Assembly: GCF_900129575.1 (NCBI RefSeq)
Contig: NZ_FQWE01000008.1
Location: forward strand, 62,001-126,000
Reading direction: 5' to 3'
DNA from: Flavobacterium segetis
GTDB taxonomy: Bacteria > Bacteroidota > Bacteroidia > Flavobacteriales > Flavobacteriaceae
DNA length: 64,000 nucleotides
The translations under genes and the position numbers were made by a program. The number at the start of each line of letters is the position of its first letter. The stretch's first letter is position 1. Of the stretch, positions 29,561-37,604 are shown piece after piece. Below the pieces are notes generated by a model. It was given only the letters and a program-made list of their open reading frames with translations, made no database searches and had not been told where the DNA came from.

Positions 29561-31288
29561 TTACCAACCTGGATTTTGTTTTAATTCAACACCCTCTGCA
29601 AGATACAGACTGATATCGTTAGTAGGAATTGCAGATAGATAGTTTTTAGGAGAAATGAATGTTCTTGAAACAGTGTAAGGAATTACGTAGCCGTCTGCAT
29701 TTACTTTTGTTTTAGAGGCCGTTCCTATTAGAGATGGTATTCTTGCTCCTAATAAAACATCGGGATTTTTAGCGCCGTCAAGATAATCTCCTTTTTTCCA
29801 ACGTAAAATATCAGCTTTTCTTAGACTCGTCCAGCTCATAAATTCTAGTCTTCGTTCGCGACGGATTTCCCAAATAAGTGGATTTACCGCGCCAGAAATT
29901 TGTTCCAAGCTAGAAGTTCGTTGCGGATCATTAATTTGAACTCCACCCACAAGTGCATTTGAACCATCAGTTGTCAAAATTGCAATACCTGCGCGAGTTC
30001 TCACTTTGTTTATCGATAAATTAAGATCTGTACTTGTGGCGGTACCTAGTTCGGCACAAGCTTCAGCATAATTTAGATATACTTCGCTCAATGTAAATAT
30101 TGGTGCATCTATTTGATTTTGTCCAATTGTTGTAACCTCAGTGCCTGTGGCAGCAGGAGTATTGTATAATTGGAATATATAACCAGTGATAGATGTTAAA
30201 CCATTGAGTGGTTTATCAGAATACGCATAATCAACATTTCCAAAAGCTTTTGCAAAACGAGGATCTCTATTTGCGAACACATTTGTAATAGTATTATCTC
30301 CTAGAAATTGGCTATTGCCGCCAACTTGTTTTATTGGCAAGCCATTAATTGTGGTGTAGCTTTCTGCAGCAAATTTTGATAGCCCGCTTTGTACAGTAGA
30401 AGTATTGGTGTATGCTTGAATTGAATTTCCTAAAACTCCTCGAAGGTATCTTTTTGCTAAGATAACCTCAGTATTTCCAAGAAGTTCAATTGAATTATAT
30501 AGTGATTTCCAATCAGAATTTAATTTGTATGCTGAATTATTCATGACCGCCAGAGAAGCATCTTTAGCTTTTTGAAGATAAATACCTCCTGCTTGAGAGG
30601 AAATATATTTCCTGTTCGTGCCTTCATATAAACATACTCTACTGAGAAGCGCGTAAGCGGTAAATTTATTTACGGTAATATTTTTATCATCAATAGGCAA
30701 CATTAAAGTAGCTGCTTCCTCTAAATCCTTAATGACATTATCTATTACTTCATTCCTATTTAAAGCCGGTTTATATACATTTACATCGTTTTGATCTAAA
30801 TAAACGTCCGTGTAGGGTACGTCACCAAAATCTTGCGTTAAACGGAAGTAAGTGTATGCTCTAAAAAATTTAGCAACTCCTAAATAATGGTTTTTTTTCA
30901 CATCATCCATCGGTACTGCTGGTATTCTCTGCAACATTAAGTTACAACGACGTATTAGAGTATAATAAGAGTTCCAGCTAGAATTTGTTGCATTAGCTGT
31001 GGTAGCAAAAGTTGTGAAAACGTTCATATTAAGGTTATCATCAAAATTTGATGAATTATGAAAATAAAAGTCTGCTGTTGTTCCTGCATTATTTCCGTAT
31101 CCTAAAAAAGTATCATAGTTTAACCAGGAGAATGTTCGTACATTGTTTTCAGAAGTCCAATAGTTACTGTCAGTGAACAAATCTTTTGGAGGTGTATCTA
31201 AAAAATCCGAGCAGCTAAATGATAAACCTGCCGTGATTATAGCAAGGACCGATAGCTTTACCTTAGGGTATTTTATTAATTTTCTCAT
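29561..31288 (-). CDS. SusD/RagB-family nutrient-binding outer-membrane lipoprotein
   Basis: A 575-residue surface lipoprotein with a lipobox ending SFSCS (Cys26). The early DTPP(K)DLFTDSNYWTSENNV segment and the C-terminal WEIRRERRLEFMSW signature are those of SusD/RagB proteins, which lid the SusC channel and bind glycans. It is 22 bases after susC. The neighbouring hydrolases suggest that it binds peptidoglycan fragments or other GlcNAc/MurNAc glycans; the ligand itself cannot be read from sequence. Confidence 0.95.
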   Translation of the reverse strand: MRKLIKYPKVKLSVLAIITAGLSFSCSDFLDTPPKDLFTDSNYWTSENNVRTFSWLNYDTFLGYGNNAGTTADFYFHNSSNFDDNLNMNVFTTFATTANATNSSWNSYYTLIRRCNLMLQRIPAVPMDDVKKNHYLGVAKFFRAYTYFRLTQDFGDVPYTDVYLDQNDVNVYKPALNRNEVIDNVIKDLEEAATLMLPIDDKNITVNKFTAYALLSRVCLYEGTNRKYISSQAGGIYLQKAKDASLAVMNNSAYKLNSDWKSLYNSIELLGNTEVILAKRYLRGVLGNSIQAYTNTSTVQSGLSKFAAESYTTINGLPIKQVGGNSQFLGDNTITNVFANRDPRFAKAFGNVDYAYSDKPLNGLTSITGYIFQLYNTPAATGTEVTTIGQNQIDAPIFTLSEVYLNYAEACAELGTATSTDLNLSINKVRTRAGIAILTTDGSNALVGGVQINDPQRTSSLEQISGAVNPLIWEIRRERRLEFMSWTSLRKADILRWKKGDYLDGAKNPDVLLGARIPSLIGTASKTKVNADGYVIPYTVSRTFISPKNYLSAIPTNDISLYLAEGVELKQNPGW

Positions 31289-31310
31289 TTTCTATTAGTT
31301 TATATTTTTT

Positions 31311-34300
31311 TTAAAATGCAAGTTGAAGACCTACAGACCATGTTTTTGAATAAGGAAAAGTTCTACCCCAAGTTGCTTCAGAGTCATTAATTTCTGGATC
31401 AACAGGTAAATTTTTGTCTTTAAAAGTTATTAAGTTAAAACCAGATATGTAAGGTCTTATTTTATCTACACCTATTCTTTTACTTAAATCCTTAGAAAGC
31501 GTGTAACCAACAGTTAGACTTTTCAATCTTAGATAAGACATGTTTAATAAATATCGTGATTGTGCAACAAAATTGTTAGAACCTGGTGCATAAGCTCCAA
31601 AGGCATTAGTGTCATGCTTAGGAAAAGGATTAGGATAATATGCATTCGTATTATCAGGAGTCCAATAATCATTCATGTTAGCATACATTGCGTCAGTTCT
31701 GCTGTAAAAAGGTAATACTAAGTCTGAAGTAGCCCAATACTGACGCTCTCCAACTCCTTGAAAAAAGGCATCTATATCAAAGCCATATAAATTACCACCT
31801 AGGCGAATACCATATTGATATCGTGGAGTTGTGTTTCCTATTACACTTAAATCTCCTGGTTCGTCAGCAGTTCCCTTTCCTCTTGATATTTTTAAATCTC
31901 CGTTAATATCTTTGTAAAGTACATCCCCAGCACCATATTTGAAGGCTCCAGCTCGTATATCTTTAAAATCGACACCATTTATTATCAATCCTGTAGCATC
32001 CACATTATCAGTATTTTGAATAAGTCTATCAGTAGTTAAGCCCCAAATTTCTCCAATTTTTTGTCCCGCATAAAAAGATCCTAATAATTTCGATGAATTA
32101 TTCCATTCTGTTACCTCTGTGGTGTAATCTGATAATGTTAAATCAGCATAGACAGCTATATCTTTACTTAGATCTTTATTGAAATTAATACCTAATTCCC
32201 AACCTTTGGTCCGTAGATTCCCAGAATTAGTATTGGCAGCAGATTGTCCAAATGAACCCGGAAGTGTTTTACCTGGAGATAAAACTCCTTTTGTATCTCT
32301 TTGATAATAATCAAATGTCAATCCCAACATATTCAAAACTCTTACATCTAAACCGATGTCTTGTGTTGTAACTTTTTCCCAAGTTAAGTTTGCATCTACA
32401 TTATTAGGCAAAGATACTGATGGTGGAACTGTTGATCCACTTCCTAGCCAAAATGGATTAGAACTTGTCATAACTGGCAAAAATGCATTATTAGCAATAT
32501 TTTGGTTTCCAATCGAACCAATTGATGCTCTTATTTTTAAGTCATTCAACCAGCCTCGAGTACCTTGCATAAATTTTTCATTTGAAATTCTATAACCAGC
32601 TGATGCCGATGGAAAAAATCCCCATTGTTCTTGTGTTGGAAATTTAGATGAACCATCATATCGTGCATTTACTTCTAATAAATATCTCCCATCGTAGTCA
32701 TAATTAGCACGTGCAAAAAATCCTGCAATTGCATATTCAGACAAACCTGGGTTTAAAGTCGAATTAGAGGATAATGGGGATGTAAATTGATCTCCAATAG
32801 CTAGATTAAATTCTGGTTTGTTTTTATCTAAAAGAGTATTTCTGCGTGCATAAGTTCGTTCGAATGACTGCCATTCACTATTTAATCCACCCAAAACCTT
32901 GATATTGTGTACACTATTTAAAGTTTTGGAATAATTAGCGTAAAGGTTAGCGACATTTATAGTGTATGAAGATTTAGCTTGAGCGACAAAGTCATTACCA
33001 GGTTCCATCATAGTCGGAATTCCAGAAACTAAATCTCCAGCTCCAGTCCACCAGTCCCAAAGCGGAATTTGACCACCATTAATTTTATTAGTCAAATAGT
33101 TATTGTTTATACTATATTCACCAATAATATTAAAGTCTTTTGTAACTTGTGCTGTTAATTTTGCATTGATTCGCATATCATTCTCAACTCTTTTATTCAT
33201 AGATGCATTATTCATGTAACCCGGTGCATGTCTGAACGAAATTCCTTTATATGTTCCATAAGGAAAATACGATCCCCAACGCATATAATAACCAAAATAA
33301 CCGTTTCCAGGAGTGTCTAATCCGCTGTTATAATAATTAAATGGCGATTTGTATTCTTGAATTGATGATAATATTTTAAAATCTCCTGAAAGCCAGTCTG
33401 TTAATTGAGTACTCATACCCATATTAAGGTTAATTCGTTTATTATTTTCAGTACTAATGTTCATAACACCCTCTTGATCTGAAACTCCTAAAGAAACAAT
33501 AAATGAGCTTTTATCACCTAATGAGCCTTGTGCTGAGAAATTATGAAAAGATGTAATAGCATTTTTCTTTAGCATTTCTTTATGTGGGTCCCAGACTCTA
33601 TAAAAGTATTCTTTTCCACCTATTACGTCAAAATCCTCTCCTAAAATCATATTTTTGTCATTACTGCTTCTAGTAGAAGCATATTTTTGTTGCCAATTTA
33701 TGATTCCAGGAAGTAAGGTTTTATAATTCATTCCAAAAGATTCTGGATTAGCATTTCCAGCTCTAGCTTGTGCTTGAATCATAGCTGGAAGTTCGACAGT
33801 AGGATCATTAAATTCTATCAACGAAATAGGATTACTCCATCCGTAATTATTGCTGTAGGCAAATTTAACTTTACCTTTTGCATCTTTTCCATTTTTGGTA
33901 GTAATTAATATCACTCCAAAAGCTGCGCGAGCGCCGTAAATCGAGGCTGAGGCTGCGTCTTTAAGAACAGACATTGAGGCTACATCTTCAGGATTGAGAA
34001 GTGACATATCTGAAGGAACGCCATCAACTAATATCAATGGAGACCCAGTTACTGTACCATTCACAATAGTTCCTGCACCTCTAATGTTAATGTTTGATGA
34101 TTTTCCAATGTTTCCTGAGTTAAAGGAAATATTTAGCCCAGGCGTTGTTCCCTGCAAAGCTTTAGTAATATCAGTTACAGGTCTACTTCCAAGAACTCTT
34201 TCAACATCTACTTTAGCAACAGCACCAGTTAAATTTGCTTTCTTTTGCGAAGCAAAACCCACTATCACGATCTCATCCAAGTTCAAGCTGCTCTCTACAA

Positions 34301-34577
34301 GCGATACGTTGATGCTTGATTGTGATGTAACTGTTACTTCTTTGGTCGTAAAACCCATATAACTAATTACTAAAACATCAGATGATGATGCGCTTATTTG
34401 AAATTTACCGTCCATATCTGTGACACTACTTTTAGTAGTGCCTTTAATCAGAATTGTAGCTCCAGGTATTGGAAATCCGTCTGAACTGTTTTTAATAGTT
34501 CCAGAAATTGTTTTTGTTTGCGCAAACGTAAGTTGCACCAAAAAAAACAATAAAGAAATCTGCAATAATTTTTTCAT
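31311..34577 (-). CDS. SusC/RagA-family TonB-dependent outer-membrane transporter
   Basis: A 1088-residue protein: signal peptide (1-19, ending TFAQ), a carboxypeptidase-regulatory-like domain (about 22-105), a plug domain (about 112-230) with RGAGTI and the family motif DAASASIYGARAAFGVILITTK, and a C-terminal beta-barrel ending in Phe. It imports glycan or glycopeptide pieces across the outer membrane using TonB energy, with SusD. It opens the long minus-strand run. A promoter and a repeated 23-bp site lie upstream, in the space shared with the divergent DeoR-type gene. Confidence 0.97.
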   Translation of the reverse strand: MKKLLQISLLFFLVQLTFAQTKTISGTIKNSSDGFPIPGATILIKGTTKSSVTDMDGKFQISASSSDVLVISYMGFTTKEVTVTSQSSINVSLVESSLNLDEIVIVGFASQKKANLTGAVAKVDVERVLGSRPVTDITKALQGTTPGLNISFNSGNIGKSSNINIRGAGTIVNGTVTGSPLILVDGVPSDMSLLNPEDVASMSVLKDAASASIYGARAAFGVILITTKNGKDAKGKVKFAYSNNYGWSNPISLIEFNDPTVELPAMIQAQARAGNANPESFGMNYKTLLPGIINWQQKYASTRSSNDKNMILGEDFDVIGGKEYFYRVWDPHKEMLKKNAITSFHNFSAQGSLGDKSSFIVSLGVSDQEGVMNISTENNKRINLNMGMSTQLTDWLSGDFKILSSIQEYKSPFNYYNSGLDTPGNGYFGYYMRWGSYFPYGTYKGISFRHAPGYMNNASMNKRVENDMRINAKLTAQVTKDFNIIGEYSINNNYLTNKINGGQIPLWDWWTGAGDLVSGIPTMMEPGNDFVAQAKSSYTINVANLYANYSKTLNSVHNIKVLGGLNSEWQSFERTYARRNTLLDKNKPEFNLAIGDQFTSPLSSNSTLNPGLSEYAIAGFFARANYDYDGRYLLEVNARYDGSSKFPTQEQWGFFPSASAGYRISNEKFMQGTRGWLNDLKIRASIGSIGNQNIANNAFLPVMTSSNPFWLGSGSTVPPSVSLPNNVDANLTWEKVTTQDIGLDVRVLNMLGLTFDYYQRDTKGVLSPGKTLPGSFGQSAANTNSGNLRTKGWELGINFNKDLSKDIAVYADLTLSDYTTEVTEWNNSSKLLGSFYAGQKIGEIWGLTTDRLIQNTDNVDATGLIINGVDFKDIRAGAFKYGAGDVLYKDINGDLKISRGKGTADEPGDLSVIGNTTPRYQYGIRLGGNLYGFDIDAFFQGVGERQYWATSDLVLPFYSRTDAMYANMNDYWTPDNTNAYYPNPFPKHDTNAFGAYAPGSNNFVAQSRYLLNMSYLRLKSLTVGYTLSKDLSKRIGVDKIRPYISGFNLITFKDKNLPVDPEINDSEATWGRTFPYSKTWSVGLQLAF

Positions 34578-34606
34578 AATTATTAGGTTTATTTATGGTT
34601 ATTGTA

Positions 34607-34637
34607 CAAATATATTTAAATATTAAATATTAGTGCA
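34607..34637 (-). promoter_or_regulatory. Promoter of the susC operon
   Basis: On the minus strand TATATTTG (complement at 34607-34614) lies 29 bases before the susC ATG and TTG (34635-34637) lies 20 bases further up, close to the Bacteroidota consensus. The putative operator at 34668 starts 30 bases upstream of the TTG. Confidence 0.65.
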
Positions 34638-34667
34638 ATATTTTTCCAATTATTTTGTTTTTTAAGT

Positions 34668-34690
34668 AAATAATGCAAAATAATGCAATT
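34668..34690 (+). promoter_or_regulatory. Candidate DeoR-type operator, site 1
   Basis: A 23-bp site with core AAATAATGCAAAATAA followed by TGCAATT. It matches the complement of site 2 (35555-35577) at 21 of 23 positions. It contains a direct repeat of AATAATGCAA. It lies between the susC and regulator promoters, so binding there could control both directions. Confidence 0.65.
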
Positions 34691-34757
34691 AATCAAATAA
34701 TTTTTATCTTTTGATCCTAATGCTGTTAAAGATTTTACGATCGATTATATATTTTAA

Positions 34758-34765
34758 TATATTTG
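34758..34765 (+). promoter_or_regulatory. -7 box of the DeoR-type regulator gene
   Basis: TATATTTG lies 22 bases before the ATG at 34788. No exact TTG is found at -33. Confidence 0.5.
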
Positions 34766-34787
34766 TAAAATTCCTAATATAATTTTT

Positions 34788-35537
34788 ATGTTAAAAGCAG
34801 AAAGGCACACCTATATAATGACAAAACTAGATGCAGAACAGCGTGTTAGCACTATTGATCTCGCACATGAATTAGGTATTTCTGAGGATTCTGTTAGAAG
34901 AGATCTAAATAAATTACACGAGAAAAGATTTCTTGAAAAAGTTTACGGTGGGGCCATTCCTATTAGTGAAAAAAATAAAAGTGTTTTCGATATTCAGATT
35001 GTAAATGAGAGTAAGAAAAAAGAAATAGGAGTTAAAGCCCTAACACTACTTAATGATGGTCAGGTTATTATCATGAGCGGTGGGACAACAAATCTTGTTT
35101 TTTCTAAGCTAATTCCACCGCTTTTAAAAGCCACAATTTATACTTATAGTTTGCCCATAGCCATGCAATTATCTCAATATCCAAATATTGATTTAATATT
35201 TATTGGCGGTAAAATGCAAAAAAATGCGATGGTAACTATTGGAATTGACGTACTGCAGGTTTTAGCAAAAATTAAAGCCGATATCTGCTTTATGGGTGTC
35301 AGTAGTATTGATAGTAGGCAAGGACTTACAGAGATGGGCTATGAAGTTTCAATTGTAAAAAAAGCTATGATTGAATCTTCAGAGAAAGTTATTTGTATGT
35401 TCACTTCAGATAAATTAAATACGAGAAAACCTCATGTAGTTTGTGAATTAAATAAACTAGATACAATTATAACGGACCTTCCTGAAGACGATGAGAGCCT
35501 CATAGAGTTTAAAAAATCAGGCATAAAAATTTTATAG
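34788..35537 (+). CDS. DeoR-family transcriptional regulator
   Basis: A 249-residue regulator. Residues about 6-58 form the DeoR winged helix (LDAEQRVSTIDLAHELGISEDSVRRDLNKL); residues about 75-230 are the sugar-phosphate-sensing DeoR C-terminal domain, with the MSGGTTNL loop that holds a phosphosugar in relatives such as AgaR and NagR. The likely effector is an amino-sugar phosphate (GlcNAc-6-P, GlcN-6-P or MurNAc-6-P), inferred from the genes around it. It is divergent from susC and 126 bases ahead of nagB, and near-identical 23-bp sites flank it on both sides, which I take as its operators. Confidence 0.93.
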   Translation: MLKAERHTYIMTKLDAEQRVSTIDLAHELGISEDSVRRDLNKLHEKRFLEKVYGGAIPISEKNKSVFDIQIVNESKKKEIGVKALTLLNDGQVIIMSGGTTNLVFSKLIPPLLKATIYTYSLPIAMQLSQYPNIDLIFIGGKMQKNAMVTIGIDVLQVLAKIKADICFMGVSSIDSRQGLTEMGYEVSIVKKAMIESSEKVICMFTSDKLNTRKPHVVCELNKLDTIITDLPEDDESLIEFKKSGIKIL

Positions 35538-35554
35538 AACCTATTTTGATAAAT

Positions 35555-35577
35555 AATTGCATTATTTTGCGCTATTT
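35555..35577 (-). promoter_or_regulatory. Candidate DeoR-type operator, site 2
   Basis: On the minus strand the core reads AAATAGCGCAAAATAA followed by TGCAATT, 21 of 23 positions identical to site 1. It lies between the regulator stop and the nagB -7 box. Confidence 0.65.
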
Positions 35578-35592
35578 GTTTTTATTTTTTTT

Positions 35593-35615
35593 AAATAACG
35601 CAAAATAAAATATTT
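35593..35615 (+). promoter_or_regulatory. Candidate DeoR-type operator, site 3 (half-conserved)
   Basis: The first 16 bases, AAATAACGCAAAATAA, match sites 1 and 2 with one change; the remaining bases do not. With site 2 it forms an inverted pair 15 bases apart, ending 15 bases before the nagB -7 box, a good position for repression. Confidence 0.55.
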
Positions 35616-35630
35616 GTTTTCTTTTTTGTT

Positions 35631-35638
35631 TATATTTG
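35631..35638 (+). promoter_or_regulatory. -7 box of the nagB fusion gene
   Basis: TATATTTG lies 25 bases before the ATG at 35664 and just downstream of candidate operators 2 and 3. A TTG at -33 spacing is absent. Confidence 0.5.
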
Positions 35639-35663
35639 TTAAATGATCTAACTCAAATATATT

Positions 35664-37589
35664 ATGGAAAACACTGCTTCTTTATTTTACGACATCCCAG
35701 GAAAATTCGAAGAAACACGATTTGAAAAAAACCACAATGTCATTTTTAAAAACTCAGTGGAAGCCTCAAAAGTAGTAGCTGAAGAAATAGCGCAACTAAT
35801 TAGGCTGAAACAAGCCAATAATGAATTTTGTGTTCTTGGTTTAGCAACGGGATCATCGCCTATTAAAGTTTACGAGGAGTTAATTAAATTACATAAAGAA
35901 GATGGTTTAAGTTTTAGCAATGTGATCAGCTTCAACTTGGATGAATATTATCCCATGACAAAAGAAAATCGTCAGAGTTATCATTACTTCATGCATCAGC
36001 ATTTATTTAATCATATTGATATTAAGCCAGAGAATATTAATATTCCTGATGGAACAGTTGCCTTAGATCAATTAAATCAATATTGCACTAATTATGACTT
36101 AAAAATAAAGCAATCAGGAGGAATAGATTTTCAGTTATTAGGAATCGGTCGTACAGGGCACGTGGGATTTAACGAGCCCGGCTCTCATATTAACTCAGGT
36201 ACGCGAATTATCACTTTAGACCATATTACAAGAGTTGATGCATCATCTGACTTTAATGGCATCGATAATGTGCCTAAAAGAGCCATAACGATGGGCGTTT
36301 CTACAATTCTTAAATCAAAAAGAAATGTATTAATGGCTTGGGGACAAAATAAAGCTGACATAATAAAAAGAACAATTCAAGGTGATATATCATCTGATGT
36401 TCCCGCTACTTTTTTACAGCACCACTCCAATGCGACTTTTGTTTTGGATCAATCTGCTGCCTCTGAATTGACAAGATTTAAAACGCCTTGGCTTGTTGGA
36501 CAATGCATATGGACTCAGGAATTAAAAAGTAAAGCCATTGTCTGGCTGTGCAATGAAACGAATCAGGCAATATTAAAACTGACGGATCGGGATTATAATA
36601 ACAACGGAATGTCAGATCTGCTGGCGCAAGAGGGTTCTTCTTATGATTTGAATATTAATATGTTTAATGTTTTACAACATACCATCACGGGATGGCCGGG
36701 AGGGAAACCAAATACTGACGATTCTAAAAGACCAGAACGCGCTAATCCTGCCCACAAAAGGATCATTTTATTTAGCCCACACCCTGATGATGACGTTATT
36801 TCAATGGGAGGAACATTTTCAAAGCTTATTAAACAAGGTCATGACGTACATGTGGTGTACCAAACTTCTGGAAACATAGCAGTAACTGACGATGAAGCGT
36901 TAAAATTTGCCGAAGTTTGTAATGATTTCATTGGAAATGAAAATAATGACATTGATTTTGCTGCTATTATTCATTCACTTAATACCAAAACGGAGAATGA
37001 AGTGGATTCACTAGCAGTGCGAAAATTAAAGGGACTTATTAGAAGACGAGAATCGTATGCTGCCACAAGATACATTGGCTTGAAAGATGAAAACACGCAT
37101 TTTTTAGATCTTCCTTTCTATGAAACGGGGCAAATAAGGAAAAATCCACTAGGAGCTGCTGATATTGCGATCGTTGCTGCAATAATCGCAAAAATAAAGC
37201 CTCATCAAGTTTTTGCTGCTGGTGATTTAGCGGATCCTCATGGCACACATGAAGTGTGCTTGAACGCTATATTTGCTGCAATGAAACAATTGAAATTTGA
37301 ATCGTACATGGATGATTGCTGGTTGTGGTTGTATAGAGGTGCTTGGCACGAATGGGATATTCATGAAATTGACATGGCAGTCCCATTAAGTCCAGATGAA
37401 GTTATGATTAAAAGACATGCAATTCTATATCATCAGTCTCAAAAAGACAGAGTAATGTTTCAAGGAAACGATTCGAGGGAATTTTGGGTTAGGGCCGAGG
37501 ATAGAAACAAGAATACTGCAAAGCTTTATGACGACTTAGGACTCGCACAATATGAAGCAATAGAGGCTTTTAAACGTTTTGATTATTGA
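35664..37589 (+). CDS. nagB: Glucosamine-6-phosphate deaminase fused to a PIG-L/LmbE deacetylase-like domain
   Basis: A 641-residue cytosolic protein. Residues about 20-275 are NagB: Asp93 in FNLDEYYPM, and GIGRTGHVGFNEPGS (161-174) with His166 and Glu171, which convert GlcN-6-P to fructose-6-P and ammonia. Residues about 365-600 have the PIG-L zinc deacetylase motif SPHPDDD (371-377) and a DPHGTHEVC segment (about 524) with the third metal ligand. PIG-L enzymes remove N-acetyl groups from GlcNAc units. As no separate NagA is in the window, this half might deacetylate GlcNAc-6-P, though that is not shown. The fused form recurs in Bacteroidota. It is 16 bases before the GH20 gene. Confidence 0.93.
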   Translation: MENTASLFYDIPGKFEETRFEKNHNVIFKNSVEASKVVAEEIAQLIRLKQANNEFCVLGLATGSSPIKVYEELIKLHKEDGLSFSNVISFNLDEYYPMTKENRQSYHYFMHQHLFNHIDIKPENINIPDGTVALDQLNQYCTNYDLKIKQSGGIDFQLLGIGRTGHVGFNEPGSHINSGTRIITLDHITRVDASSDFNGIDNVPKRAITMGVSTILKSKRNVLMAWGQNKADIIKRTIQGDISSDVPATFLQHHSNATFVLDQSAASELTRFKTPWLVGQCIWTQELKSKAIVWLCNETNQAILKLTDRDYNNNGMSDLLAQEGSSYDLNINMFNVLQHTITGWPGGKPNTDDSKRPERANPAHKRIILFSPHPDDDVISMGGTFSKLIKQGHDVHVVYQTSGNIAVTDDEALKFAEVCNDFIGNENNDIDFAAIIHSLNTKTENEVDSLAVRKLKGLIRRRESYAATRYIGLKDENTHFLDLPFYETGQIRKNPLGAADIAIVAAIIAKIKPHQVFAAGDLADPHGTHEVCLNAIFAAMKQLKFESYMDDCWLWLYRGAWHEWDIHEIDMAVPLSPDEVMIKRHAILYHQSQKDRVMFQGNDSREFWVRAEDRNKNTAKLYDDLGLAQYEAIEAFKRFDY

Positions 37590-37604
37590 TTTAAACAATA
37601 AAAA

